A stretch of DNA of 59,070 nucleotides, from NCBI GenBank assembly GCA_030388725.1, contig CP128858.1, positions 1 through 59,070 on the forward strand. Reading direction: 5' to 3'. A program made the position numbers and the translations under genes. The notes beneath the pieces were generated by a model. The model made no database searches, was not told where the DNA came from, and worked only from the letters and a program-made list of their open reading frames with translations. Positions 7,909 through 17,803 of the stretch are shown here, piece by piece; position 1 is the first letter of the stretch; each line of letters opens with the position of its first letter. The stretch comes from Prodigiosinella aquatilis. GTDB lineage: Bacteria; Pseudomonadota; Gammaproteobacteria; Enterobacterales; Enterobacteriaceae.

Positions 7909-8703
7909 TTATTTCATCGCATTATCGATGGCCCGCTGCATCACCTGAGCGGACACGACGCCCGGAATGACCGTCGTGTTGTCAGCGGTCGCGTTCTCTG
8001 CCGGCATCACGATGATCCCCGGCGTCCCGGTTAATCCCAATAGCTCTGCCAGCGCACTGTTACCCGCGATCAGGGCATCTGCCGCTGCGCGGTTCGCGAC
8101 GTCTTCTTCTCCTGCGCCCGCTGCCGTGGCCACTTTTTCAATATCGTCTGACGTCAGTTTCCCTTCGTTATGGCCGGTGCCGTAAATCCCGTTGTGATAG
8201 GCCATATAGGCATCAACCCCCTTCTGTTTCCAGATAGCTAGACCCCGGCGTGACGCCTGTGTAGACTCGGGGTAATGCCCGGCAAAAATCGTCCAGTCAC
8301 GAAAAGCAAACCGCACATCCGGGTTGCTGGCCATGACCTGCTCCATTACCGGGGCCATCATGCTGCAGGCGATACATTCGAAATCAAAAAACTCGGTCAC
8401 AATCACTTTCGAATTTTGCGGGCCTTTCACCGGCACGCCGTCAAGCTGCATCAGCAGCCGGTGCCCCTTCAGAGCAGACTCCGCCATCAGCTGCGCCTTG
8501 ATGGCTGCCTGCTGCGCCTGCAGCTTTTTGCTCACCTCGATGAGCACCTGCGGATGGGCCACCAGGTAATCGCCAGCAATCTCGCCGATGCGTGACTGCT
8601 GCGCCGGCGTGAAATCTGCCGACTCTGCGGCGCCGGCGTGGATTGAACCGAAAGTAAAACTCAGGGCGAGCGAAAGCGCCGCCGCGTTAAAACGGTTTGT
8701 CAT
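7909..8703 (-). CDS. DsbA-like thiol:disulfide oxidoreductase, exported
   Basis: A 264-aa protein. A signal peptide of about 25 residues ends HAGAAE. A helical N-terminal region (residues 30-90) resembles the ScsC/Com1/BdbD class. A thioredoxin fold follows with FFDFECIACSMMAP (redox motif CIAC) and a cis-Pro loop TGTPGIIV near residue 230. F-type pilus assembly needs many disulfides (TraN, TraU, TraH, TraV), and the gene lies directly after traI, so it probably serves transfer-protein folding in the periplasm. The usual TrbB of this plasmid lacks its second active-site Cys, which may make this enzyme important. Confidence 0.78.
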   Translation of the reverse strand: MTNRFNAAALSLALSFTFGSIHAGAAESADFTPAQQSRIGEIAGDYLVAHPQVLIEVSKKLQAQQAAIKAQLMAESALKGHRLLMQLDGVPVKGPQNSKVIVTEFFDFECIACSMMAPVMEQVMASNPDVRFAFRDWTIFAGHYPESTQASRRGLAIWKQKGVDAYMAYHNGIYGTGHNEGKLTSDDIEKVATAAGAGEEDVANRAAADALIAGNSALAELLGLTGTPGIIVMPAENATADNTTVIPGVVSAQVMQRAIDNAMK

Positions 8704-8784
8704 GATGATGTCTCTCGAAGAAGGATCCCGGTGTCACCGGTGAATAAAAGGTTGTGCCGCTGCAAGGATATGTCGCGGTGTGGA

Positions 8785-11700
8785 TTAACGTTCTTTCTGA
8801 ATATTTCGGACGGCTTCATGGGTAATTTCTTCCCGCTCCGGTTCCCGGCCCCGACTTTCGGGCGGTAACGTCAGTTGCCCCTGTTTTTCCAGTTCACGCG
8901 CCGCGCTGGCCAGCGCCCGCTCAGACAGGTCATTTTGCGGGTTTTTAGCAGTGCCGTGCGCTTTATCCTGCTCGGCCTGCACGTAGCGGAGTGCTTCTGC
9001 AGACACCAGGCTTCCCTGTGCGTTTTCAGCCGGCAATACTGCACTGGCAAACTGACCCGCCCCGGCAAGGGTGGCCAGCACGGCCCGAATGGCACCGTTG
9101 TTGTCCTGCAGGGCTTCGTTTTGGACAAGCAGGCCGGACGCCTGACGGATAAGTGCGGCGTAGTCAGGCAGTTTCTCACCCGGTAGCACCGGTATTTCCT
9201 GCTGCATGTTCTGAACTACACGCTCTACCAATTGTGCTGACAAAGCTGGCACGTCCTGCCCTTTAGACTCGGGAAGCTGAATTTCAGACGGGGGATGCCG
9301 CGTCTCTTCAATAGCCCGGAGTGCCTGGCGAAGCAGGGCAGACTCATCCGCCGGCCGTTCTTCTGCCGGCAGATACCGCAGGATCTCCTGCAACTCAGAC
9401 TGGACCAGCCTGAGCAACGTGGCATCCGGCCTGACTGTCCGGTCAGTCACCCCGCCCGCCACTTTCAGCAGCTGCGCGGACGGCATCTGCCGGCCGGTGA
9501 GCAGCAATACGCCTGCCGCCGGGTTGCCTCGCGCCGCCGCCAGCGCCTGCGTCATATCGCTGACTACAATCGTGTCGCCGTTACGGCTTTTTTGTACCAC
9601 CGCCGCCTGGGCGCCCTCGGTCGTCAGCTGGCGCACCGGCCCGGTCTGTATCTGGCCGGTGTCTGACTGAAGAGGAAACATCGTCAGACCCGCCGTTTTG
9701 CCGTTGCCGTCATAAACCGGTAACGCCAGATGCGGCATCGGATATTTCCTGGTCGGCGGAATAATCCGCGCCGTCACGGGGTTCTCTTTTAACCCCTGTT
9801 CCCGCAGGTAGGTTCGCCCGATTGCCGTTTTGCCCACCGGCTGCCCCATCGCCCAGATACTCCGGGCCTGTGACCGCTCGGACTCGGGTGTCAGGGCGTC
9901 ATGTGCAGTCGTCGGGCCGTTGTCCTTTTTCCGCAGCGTATCCATCCAGTCACGCAGGCCGTCAGTGTAAATCTGCACATGGTCGCGGGCGCGGGAGGCG
10001 TTGATGTAAAAGGCCCGCATGCCGCTCATTCTCTTACGCGCACCGTCCGTCCCCTCCAGCGCAATCACATAGTCCGTACTGGCCCCTTGTGCGCCGTAGC
10101 CCGTCACTGCCCAGGCATAATCAATGTGCTGGTCTGCCAGCGTCCTGCCCGGCGTAATGACCTTTTCACCCCCGGCATTTTTGAGCACCACCTCGCCGTT
10201 GTCCCGCAGCGTTTCAATCCGGTACTGTTCATGAGCATCATGCCCCGCCTGCTTCTGCGTTTTGCTCATGCGCACGCTGTCACCTTCCCGCAGCTCAATC
10301 TCACGCCGTTCAAACACCTCAATCTCGGTCACATTCAGCTCCGCCGGGGAGTAATAGTGCATACGGTCATTCTCATCGCGCAAAAACACCCGATCCGTGC
10401 CCTTGTCCACGCCCGTCACGCTCAGATAACGCTCGTTGGCCAGCACCACCTGCCCCGCCTTCCAGTCATTGATTCGGTTAAAATCGTGGCGCCCCCCGGT
10501 AATGCGATCCAGTATCGGGACGGTTATCGCCTTATCCCCCAACACTTTCTCATCCACCATTGCCTGATGAATCCCGGTGTTGATCGCCTGCCGGTCTTCA
10601 TGCAGCTGTACCACAATCATGGTGCGCTCACGGGCGTCCGGCGTCCGGCTCATGTAGTCCCGGATAATGGCGGGCACCGGCGAATCCGTTTCAATAACCG
10701 AGCCGGCAGAGGAGACGGTGTTACCCATACGCGGCACCGTCGTCGGTGACACCTGCTCAATTTTCTCGAGGGCTGCACCGGCTTTGTTCTCAATAACGCT
10801 GTAAACGGCAGATTTCAGGTCATGATTGCGCTGGCGAACGATTTCGTTCATGACGGCAACGTCGATGGCACTGCGCTCCTGCATCAGCGTGAACGGTGCC
10901 CCACTTTCCGGTGACTGCAGCTGTCCGGTATCGCCCACCGGCACGGCACGCCCTTCCCCGCGCGATATCGCCTGATAGGCGGCAGCGGTGTCCTGATTCC
11001 CCAGCATCGAGGACTCATCAATCAGAAAAAGCGTCTTGGTATAACGCACGTCTTCACCTGCCGCCGTGCGCTGTTGCCAGTCCACCACGAAGGATTTAAG
11101 GGTCTGCGCCTCGATGCCAACATCACGCATTTCCTTCACCGCACGGTGCGTCGGTGCCAGACCAATCACGAGCGGTCGTTCACTTTCCGGCAGGGTGTCA
11201 ATCGCGGCTTTCACTGCCCGGAACTGGGTGGTTTTCCCGACACCAGCATACCCCTGTACGGCGGTAAAACGATCGGGACTTTGCAGGATAAGCGTCGTGG
11301 CGGCCTTCTGCCCAGCGGTCAGCCCATTAAGCAAGACCGGGTCCATCGTGGCCATCAGCGGCGTCTGGGTATTTTTACCCGCATCAATTTCCCGGATAAT
11401 GGTCTTTTCCATCTCCCAGGTTGCCCGCCCCACAAATCCGCCTCCGCCGCCGACTTTCACCGGGATAAGATCACCCTCTTTAACCTGCCGTGCCACTTCA
11501 GCCTGTAAAGCCCCCAGGTGATTGAAGAACGTGCCCGCCTGCTCCAGCAGCTTCACCTCGGAAAATGCCACCTCCTTCATCTGGGCAACCGCCCGCGACA
11601 CGGCTTTTTGCGCATCCGTGAGTAACCCTGAGTTTAACGCTGCCAGCGCTTCCCCGGTGTCTTCCTTGCCACTGGCCTGGCGGACTAACGCCAGCGGTGA

Positions 11701-14457
11701 GCGGGTGGTGCGCATACGGCCGAGTTTCTCTTCCGCCTTGTTTTGTGCTTCCCCGGTAAAGATTTCCGCCTCATGGCCCGACTGGGCCAGGGCGTTCATG
11801 ATGTTGCCGGACAGGTCACGGGCGTTGAGGCTGGCCAGCACGATACCGTGCTCATTGTCCCGGCTCCCCGGTGCGCTGACGTAACCATGCGTCAGATACA
11901 GCGGCCGGCCGGTCGCGACCTGCAGCGGTTTTTTCTGTCCATCGCGTTGCACCGTTAATTTTCCCTCACTGACGGCAGTGACCGTCAGCCGGTCGCGGGC
12001 TTTCAGCCCATTGGCTTTGTCAGCGGCCAGGGCAAACAGCTGCTCTCCCTGAGCAACGTGCAACTGTTCACGGGTAAACAGCCGCCAGTCGCCGGTCAGG
12101 TCGCTCAGTTTTACGCGGCTCAGAACGCCGTCGCTGTCGATAAGTGACAACATGCGCGCCTCCTCATGCACCCGGTCAAGGGTGTAGTGGCGGGTCTCAT
12201 TTTTGTCTGACCGGTCTTCCAGCACCATCCCCGCCCGGTACGTGGCCGGGAGCAGCCGCTCCTTCACGCTGGCATAGACCGGCGTGCGGGCTTCGACGGT
12301 CACGCCGTCCCGTTCAAGCTTGCCGGCGTTTTGCAGGGCGTCACGGATAATGCCGGTCAGATGCTGCTGTTCGCGTGCGCCGGTGACCACGGCGGTGACG
12401 GTAGCGTCCGGTGAACTCAGGTCAGCATAGCGTTCAGCCAGTGCGCGGTAACGGTCACGCTTATCGCCGATACTGATCACCCGCGCCTCCAGCCCCGCCA
12501 CCGGTTCGGTCAGGCCGTGACGGGGCACGCCGGCGGATGACAGCACCGACAGGGCGTTGGCGTTGGACTGCCGCCCGGCGCTGTCCAGGAAAATAAGCTG
12601 GGCGTCTTTCTCCTTCGCTTCGCCGCTCAGGACCAGCATCTCCTTGAGTCCGAGGCGCTCCGCACTTTCCACGATGAGCGTGCTGTGCGGTGAGAGACTG
12701 AACCCCTTATCTAAAACGCGGCTGCGGTAGAGGATGTCGTCTTTGAGCAGCGGTGATTTGCCAAAGCTCAGGCCCCGTTCGGCAGAACTGGCCAATATTT
12801 TCACCTCGCGGCCATGTTCACGTGACATTGTCACCAGTTCTTCCGACACCTCGCGCAAACGGCCGATTGACGCCGGCGCGTTCAGGATGGCCACCGGCGC
12901 AAATTCCACCGCTTTGAGACGTTCAGGTGTTTCGTGGTCCGGCTGGCGGAAACTGACCACTTTGCCCTCTTTCACGATATCGGTCGCCAGAGCCTGCACC
13001 GACAGCTCATCCAACAGATGAATATGCGAGGTAAATACCCCTTTATCCCCGTCCAGCGGGGCCAGCAGGTTTTCAACGATGGCCCGGTCGATTGCCTTGC
13101 GGAGATTGGGAATAGACTGCTGCGCTTCCCCCACTTCATGCGCAGTCATCAGCAGGTCGCCGTAGGTAAAGCGAGTACGGGTGTCACTCAGCACCGAAAT
13201 CGCGGTACGCACCGCCTGCATGACACCCGGCGGCAGCGGGCGTTCTTCCGCCGGTTCAGGCTCCACGGCGCGAACCTGCGCCGCGTCTATCACCTCACGG
13301 ATATCAAAATTCAGATCAGCCATCTGCTGATCCCACCGGGCCTGCAGGCGGTTGCGACCGGCCTGCGTCTCCGGTTTGGCGATTGGAGGTTCCGCCGGTG
13401 TACCCTGCTCATCCGCATCTTTCTCCGTCTTTTCCTTTTCGGGTTCGGCCAAATTAACCACCTCTGCAGGCGTGTGGACAGGACCGGCAGACGATTTACT
13501 CACCTCAGCTGCCGGTAATGACGGTAAATCCAGACGCTCAGGGGACAGTGAGGGCCCGCTGGCAGTGTCAGCTGGCGTCAGTGAAGGGGCAGCCGGCGTG
13601 CGTGCGCCCTGCGCATCGGCTTCATCAAGTCCGTAACGGCTGATATCGACCTTTTTCTGCCGGGTGTCTAACGCCGCGACGTCGCGGCTTTTCAGTGACG
13701 CTTCATCCCCGACCTGGGCGGCGATTTCACGGTGGCGGGACGAAAACTCCTCCAGCACCGCCTCCGGAAACCCTTTTATTTCCCACAGTTCATGCTTGCC
13801 GCCTGTGAGTTCTGTCTCATACCCCAGCGTCTCGGCTTTCGCCTTCAGGCTATTGCGGTAGATTTTGCCGAAGCTGACCTGATGGCGGTACATCGTTTCA
13901 ATAAACCCGGCACCATAAATGGCGTCGGTGGCCAGCGCCTTCCACTTGCCGTCCAGCTCGGTCACGTTGGCAACCACGGCGTGGGTGTGGATGGCCGGAT
14001 CGAGATTGCGTGACGTATCGTGGGTAAAGAGCGCCGCCACCATCTTGCCGGTGGGGACGATGGAGGTGATGCCTTCCTTCGTGTCACGGGCGGAAATCGT
14101 CTGCTCCATGATAGCCAGCGTTTCTTTGACAGACTCAATATGGGCCTGCAACAGGCGCTTATCGCCGCCTGCCAGGATAAGCATTGAGACACTTTTAGGC
14201 GCAGAAAAGGTGAAGTCGTGTCCGGGCCGATGCACATGATTACCTGACACCTCCTTCCCCAGCTCCACGCCATTCGGCAAACGCCCGTGCAGGACATTGG
14301 TGAACGCCTCAAGATCAACGTTCCCCTCCAGACCCAGCTCACGGGCGCCTTCCCCCAGCCACTGGCTTTGCAGATCATCGAGAAAATAGTAGTTATCTTT
14401 GCTGCTGTAATAGCCCGCCGCGTCTGCAGCAGACGCAACGGAGGCAACGGTCATCAT
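8785..14457 (-). CDS. traI: TraI relaxase-helicase (MOB-F)
   Basis: A 1890-aa protein. The relaxase domain (1-300) has the catalytic tyrosines Y16/Y17 and Y23/Y24 (AGYYSSKDNYYFL), the metal-binding histidines H147, H158 and H160 (HDTSRNLDPAIHTH), and ASLKSRDVAALDTR. The C-terminal helicase has Walker A GYAGVGKTT at about 1069-1077, then LFLIDESSML. It nicks oriT, stays covalently bound and unwinds the transferred strand. Residues about 270-375 are a Pro/Glu/Ala-rich linker with no counterpart in F TraI. Its start overlaps the previous stop as TGATG (14454-14457), so it is translationally coupled to the gene before. Confidence 0.97.
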   Translation of the reverse strand: MMTVASVASAADAAGYYSSKDNYYFLDDLQSQWLGEGARELGLEGNVDLEAFTNVLHGRLPNGVELGKEVSGNHVHRPGHDFTFSAPKSVSMLILAGGDKRLLQAHIESVKETLAIMEQTISARDTKEGITSIVPTGKMVAALFTHDTSRNLDPAIHTHAVVANVTELDGKWKALATDAIYGAGFIETMYRHQVSFGKIYRNSLKAKAETLGYETELTGGKHELWEIKGFPEAVLEEFSSRHREIAAQVGDEASLKSRDVAALDTRQKKVDISRYGLDEADAQGARTPAAPSLTPADTASGPSLSPERLDLPSLPAAEVSKSSAGPVHTPAEVVNLAEPEKEKTEKDADEQGTPAEPPIAKPETQAGRNRLQARWDQQMADLNFDIREVIDAAQVRAVEPEPAEERPLPPGVMQAVRTAISVLSDTRTRFTYGDLLMTAHEVGEAQQSIPNLRKAIDRAIVENLLAPLDGDKGVFTSHIHLLDELSVQALATDIVKEGKVVSFRQPDHETPERLKAVEFAPVAILNAPASIGRLREVSEELVTMSREHGREVKILASSAERGLSFGKSPLLKDDILYRSRVLDKGFSLSPHSTLIVESAERLGLKEMLVLSGEAKEKDAQLIFLDSAGRQSNANALSVLSSAGVPRHGLTEPVAGLEARVISIGDKRDRYRALAERYADLSSPDATVTAVVTGAREQQHLTGIIRDALQNAGKLERDGVTVEARTPVYASVKERLLPATYRAGMVLEDRSDKNETRHYTLDRVHEEARMLSLIDSDGVLSRVKLSDLTGDWRLFTREQLHVAQGEQLFALAADKANGLKARDRLTVTAVSEGKLTVQRDGQKKPLQVATGRPLYLTHGYVSAPGSRDNEHGIVLASLNARDLSGNIMNALAQSGHEAEIFTGEAQNKAEEKLGRMRTTRSPLALVRQASGKEDTGEALAALNSGLLTDAQKAVSRAVAQMKEVAFSEVKLLEQAGTFFNHLGALQAEVARQVKEGDLIPVKVGGGGGFVGRATWEMEKTIIREIDAGKNTQTPLMATMDPVLLNGLTAGQKAATTLILQSPDRFTAVQGYAGVGKTTQFRAVKAAIDTLPESERPLVIGLAPTHRAVKEMRDVGIEAQTLKSFVVDWQQRTAAGEDVRYTKTLFLIDESSMLGNQDTAAAYQAISRGEGRAVPVGDTGQLQSPESGAPFTLMQERSAIDVAVMNEIVRQRNHDLKSAVYSVIENKAGAALEKIEQVSPTTVPRMGNTVSSAGSVIETDSPVPAIIRDYMSRTPDARERTMIVVQLHEDRQAINTGIHQAMVDEKVLGDKAITVPILDRITGGRHDFNRINDWKAGQVVLANERYLSVTGVDKGTDRVFLRDENDRMHYYSPAELNVTEIEVFERREIELREGDSVRMSKTQKQAGHDAHEQYRIETLRDNGEVVLKNAGGEKVITPGRTLADQHIDYAWAVTGYGAQGASTDYVIALEGTDGARKRMSGMRAFYINASRARDHVQIYTDGLRDWMDTLRKKDNGPTTAHDALTPESERSQARSIWAMGQPVGKTAIGRTYLREQGLKENPVTARIIPPTRKYPMPHLALPVYDGNGKTAGLTMFPLQSDTGQIQTGPVRQLTTEGAQAAVVQKSRNGDTIVVSDMTQALAAARGNPAAGVLLLTGRQMPSAQLLKVAGGVTDRTVRPDATLLRLVQSELQEILRYLPAEERPADESALLRQALRAIEETRHPPSEIQLPESKGQDVPALSAQLVERVVQNMQQEIPVLPGEKLPDYAALIRQASGLLVQNEALQDNNGAIRAVLATLAGAGQFASAVLPAENAQGSLVSAEALRYVQAEQDKAHGTAKNPQNDLSERALASAARELEKQGQLTLPPESRGREPEREEITHEAVRNIQKER

Positions 14458-15122
14458 CGTTCAAAACCTCCGGGTTCGTGGTGTTCATCCATATGCTGGT
14501 ACGCGTCATAATCATCGTGGTGTCGCAGAATGTTCCGTTCCTCCTCGGCCATCGCGCGGTTTGCCGCGCCGTACTCAGTCGCCTGGGCCTCATCCAGGCT
14601 TTCCGGTGACTCCTTCCGGGCGCTCAACGTGCGCAAAATAAGCTCGCCTTTTTCATCAACCTCCACCTCCATCTGCAGATCCGGTGCTTCACCCTGTGCC
14701 TCTGCAGCGGCCTGACTGTCCGGGCCTTCTGAAGACGAAACGGGCTTACGGCGTTTAAGCGCGAGCAATTCAAGCGCGCTGAGGCCGGCCAACGGTTTCA
14801 TGTTGTTGGCAGCAACAGACAACACTGGTGGGTTTTTCAGCGCGGCAGAGGTGTGTGGTTGAGGAGGTATGGTGTGAGTCGTTATGGCGGGTTGCAGTAC
14901 GACAGGCACAGGTTCAGGTTTAGTCTGTGTGTTGGCCTCTATCTCGGGTGCCACGCCCTTTTTCACAGTTTCCGCCGGCGGAGGATCCTGTCGCATACGC
15001 GGGGTGAAAGGGCGAACATTCGCTGGCAGTATCGGCGCATCAGAGGGTTCGGGTGCTTCTGAACCCACACCGTCAGGGGCGGTTTCGGGCTTTTCAGAGT
15101 CGTGTTGTTTTGATTTTTCCAC
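14454..15122 (-). CDS. Acidic, proline-rich ORF: TraD C-terminal tail in the -1 frame, or separate protein
   Basis: 222 codons from a GTG at 15120-15122. The product is rich in Pro, Glu and Ala, with a C-terminus full of Asp and His (HHDDYDAYQHMDEHHEPGG). It overlaps the 3' end of the traD frame by 160 nt in the -1 frame and runs to the traI start. TraD of F ends in just such an acidic tail, which docks to TraM. The traD frame over the overlap turns basic and atypical (RVCDRILRRRKL). I therefore think this is the real TraD tail, reached by frameshift (programmed, mutational or a read error at an A5 run such as 15113-15117), or a split second gene. Confidence 0.6.
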   Translation of the reverse strand: MEKSKQHDSEKPETAPDGVGSEAPEPSDAPILPANVRPFTPRMRQDPPPAETVKKGVAPEIEANTQTKPEPVPVVLQPAITTHTIPPQPHTSAALKNPPVLSVAANNMKPLAGLSALELLALKRRKPVSSSEGPDSQAAAEAQGEAPDLQMEVEVDEKGELILRTLSARKESPESLDEAQATEYGAANRAMAEEERNILRHHDDYDAYQHMDEHHEPGGFER

Positions 15123-17134
15123 GCCCCTGGCAACCGGGGAGTACTCTGACTGAAGGCGGACACGAGCGGGATATCGGCCTGCTTTCCGGTCTGGACAGTT
15201 TTCTGCCGGTCGGCTTGCGGTGTCACCGCCGGGCTGGATGACTGACCGGCATTTTTCGGTTCCGCTGCGGCTTTCTGCCCTTCCAGAATTTCGTCGCCGG
15301 TCGGGAAGACAATGCCCGCCCTGCGCGTCGCCTGTTCGTTCTCGCTGATGACCTGTTCCAGCTGGGGACTGAGCACATCCTTGAAATCGCGCTCAATCAG
15401 CGCCTTGTGATATTTCTTCTGCGGGCGGTACTTCAGATCCAGTTTCACGACCGGGTATTCCCCCGGCAGGCGGGCATAGAAACGCAGGTTTGGCATCGAC
15501 ATGATCTGGTCATAATCGACCACCGGCTCGTTGACCTTGTCACGGCTGATGGAGATACCGTCACGGATTTGGTCAAGACCGTAGCTGTTCTGCTCCCGCG
15601 CCTCACGACGGCGCTGATGCCCCAGCTCTTCCTCAACGATTTTCGCCACCTCGGCGCTCGGCGAACGGCCATAAAAACGGGTGTTGAGCAGGTCGAAAAT
15701 AGACTTGGCTACCTCACGGCCGTACACGTTGATAAGCTGTGGCATGTTCTGGATGCCAATAACAAAACAACCGCCAAATTTTCGCCCTTCAGCCAGCGTC
15801 TCCGAAAACTCTGGGATTTTTTGCAGACCGGTTTTTTCATCGATGACAAACCACACGCGGCGGTCGGGATCTTCCCCCATACTTTGCAGATAAATCGTCG
15901 CCATCGACAGCCACATCGACATCAGCGGGCGAACCGACTTGCGATGACGGGCCGTGGTGGAAATAAACAACCAGCTACTGTCGTATTGCGCGTCGGTCAT
16001 CCACTCCCGGATGCTGAACTCGGGTTTCCCCTCCTGGTCAAGCCCCTGCAGGTAACGCAGGGCTTTGGCATAGTTGGTCACCACCGAGCGGATCGAGATG
16101 GCCGTCTTCTCAATTTTTTCCTCTACCAGGTTGGCGGAAGGCGTATTTTTGAGAAATTCGCGCAGGGTTTTCAGGTCGATAGATAGAAGTGCTGTGAGAA
16201 ACTTCTCAATACTGCGATCGCTATGTGAGGCAAACTGCATCGCCGTATCGCTGAAAATGGTGCGCGATGAGGACACCCAGAACGGGTCGGACTCGCCCTC
16301 CACCGGAATAAGCGAGGCCGTCAGGTTCTCGTAGTCCACCACCTCCCGCGCTTCCCGCCACAGCACCCAGTTCTCACAGCGCTTGTCGTGCGCGTTGAGG
16401 ATTTTATCGATACGTTCGTCATAGTGCGTTTCAATAAAGGTGCCGCCGGAGTCGTAGACAATCGCCCGGTCCCCCCGTTTACGTATAAAGTCGAGCAACC
16501 AGCGGATAAGGGTGGATTTACCGACGCCGATGGTGCCGTGGATCAGATAATTCATCACCTCGGCATGCCTGACCATATGCAGGCCGCCAATCTGCAGGTC
16601 AGACATCTGTCCGGCCTTTTTCAACTGACGGTTCACACTGACCAGGTCATCCGTCAGCGTCATGCCGGAGAGATAGGTATCTTCACTCTCTTTTTTGCCA
16701 ATGCGCCCCACGTACCAGGCAATCACGCTGAACAACAGCAAACACACCGTGCCGCAGCCTGCGGCACTCAGTTTTAAGTTGTTCACCAGCTGGCCGCCCA
16801 TCGACTGCATCCAGGGGTCAGCCAGCAGCTGTCCCAGCGTCAGTTTGGTGGTGCACAACTGTACGCCGCTATTGCAGTGCCAGCTGATATCCCAAGTCGC
16901 CGGACTTTTCGGGTTCATCAGCGGCACAAAACTGGAAAACAGCCTGCCGGTCCAGTACCAGAAACCGTTATTCAGCACATCGGCGGAGGTGACCGCCCAA
17001 AATACGCCGCCGGTGGATAACAAAAACAAGAGGAACAGCCAGTTAAATATCCACTGGTTGACCTGGGCAAACATACGCAGCCGGTAGGCCGTCATCTGGC
17101 CCCCCTGCGTGAGGTATTTCGGTGTAAAACTCAT
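14963..17134 (-). CDS. traD: TraD coupling protein (VirD4-like ATPase)
   Basis: 723 codons starting MSFTPKYLTQGGQMTAYRLR as in F TraD. Two N-terminal membrane segments (about 28-50 and 128-145) and a periplasmic loop are followed by the ATPase. The Walker A is GTIGVGKST at about 199-207, and VEEKIEKTAISIR and VWFVIDEKTG (Walker B) follow. TraD connects the relaxosome to the type IV channel and pumps DNA. The last about 55 codons look out of frame (see 14454-15122), so the functional C-terminus is uncertain. It is preceded by a small membrane-protein gene rather than directly by traT. Confidence 0.93.
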   Translation of the reverse strand: MSFTPKYLTQGGQMTAYRLRMFAQVNQWIFNWLFLLFLLSTGGVFWAVTSADVLNNGFWYWTGRLFSSFVPLMNPKSPATWDISWHCNSGVQLCTTKLTLGQLLADPWMQSMGGQLVNNLKLSAAGCGTVCLLLFSVIAWYVGRIGKKESEDTYLSGMTLTDDLVSVNRQLKKAGQMSDLQIGGLHMVRHAEVMNYLIHGTIGVGKSTLIRWLLDFIRKRGDRAIVYDSGGTFIETHYDERIDKILNAHDKRCENWVLWREAREVVDYENLTASLIPVEGESDPFWVSSSRTIFSDTAMQFASHSDRSIEKFLTALLSIDLKTLREFLKNTPSANLVEEKIEKTAISIRSVVTNYAKALRYLQGLDQEGKPEFSIREWMTDAQYDSSWLFISTTARHRKSVRPLMSMWLSMATIYLQSMGEDPDRRVWFVIDEKTGLQKIPEFSETLAEGRKFGGCFVIGIQNMPQLINVYGREVAKSIFDLLNTRFYGRSPSAEVAKIVEEELGHQRRREAREQNSYGLDQIRDGISISRDKVNEPVVDYDQIMSMPNLRFYARLPGEYPVVKLDLKYRPQKKYHKALIERDFKDVLSPQLEQVISENEQATRRAGIVFPTGDEILEGQKAAAEPKNAGQSSSPAVTPQADRQKTVQTGKQADIPLVSAFSQSTPRLPGAWKNQNNTTLKSPKPPLTVWVQKHPNPLMRRYCQRMFALSPRVCDRILRRRKL

Positions 17135-17237
17135 GGTTCAGCTCCGGCGAACGCGCAGGATTAAACCGCCCTGATGGGCAGTTCAGGATGGTCAATGAAA
17201 AAACGGGGATGAAAGGGACGAAAAAGCAGTAAAGAAC

Positions 17238-17585
17238 TTAATGGAATGAAGATGTATTGCGGCGTGCGTGAGTTTGACTGAACTGCGCCTGGATCAGTGC
17301 ACCGGCCGCTCTGAACAGGAAAGCCACCGCGTTTATCATGGCAACCGTGACAGACGACAAAAATGCACCAACCGCCAACACCAACATCATCAACAGTACG
17401 ACCGGCAAAGCATCAGGCAGCATATCGCTGCGGGTCTGGCGTAAGGCCAGCGAGAAGGCGTAAAAATTACTGTCGTGCATGATGAACTGCAGCAGGGCGA
17501 CGCCGTGATACCAGAGAACAAACGCGCTCCAGATAAAAAACAGGGTAAACCAGGCCATCAGGCCACGGGCACTTTTGTGTAGCAT
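17238..17585 (-). CDS. Small membrane protein between mazF and traD
   Basis: 115 aa from ATG at 17583-17585 with GAAGGAATTGCTC upstream; the longer frame has no ribosome site. Two hydrophobic stretches (LMAWFTLFFIWSAFVLWYHG and ALPVVLLMMLVLAVGAFL) plus a third partial one suggest an inner-membrane protein. The position just before traD suggests a transfer or surface/entry-exclusion role, but the family is not recognised. Confidence 0.5.
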   Translation of the reverse strand: MLHKSARGLMAWFTLFFIWSAFVLWYHGVALLQFIMHDSNFYAFSLALRQTRSDMLPDALPVVLLMMLVLAVGAFLSSVTVAMINAVAFLFRAAGALIQAQFSQTHARRNTSSFH

Positions 17586-17803
17586 GAGCAATTCCTTCAG
17601 TTGGGCGTTTAGCGGCAACGCTCGCCACAGTCCGGACGCGGGGATTTGCGTCTGAACGAGGAAGCGGAATATCACAGGTGGAAAAGCAGGCACGGCCACC
17701 GGAGAGTTAAAGGGTGGCGTGTAGGGTTGTTACGTTATGCATGGAGAAGACAGGGTATTCAGGTATTAACCGGAAAAAACGTAATACAGGAAACTGGGGA
17801 AAT

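Noticed and set aside
9901..13518. Several long plus-strand ORFs over traI
   Set aside because: Antisense to a continuous 1890-codon relaxase with all motifs; high GC makes the opposite frames open by chance.
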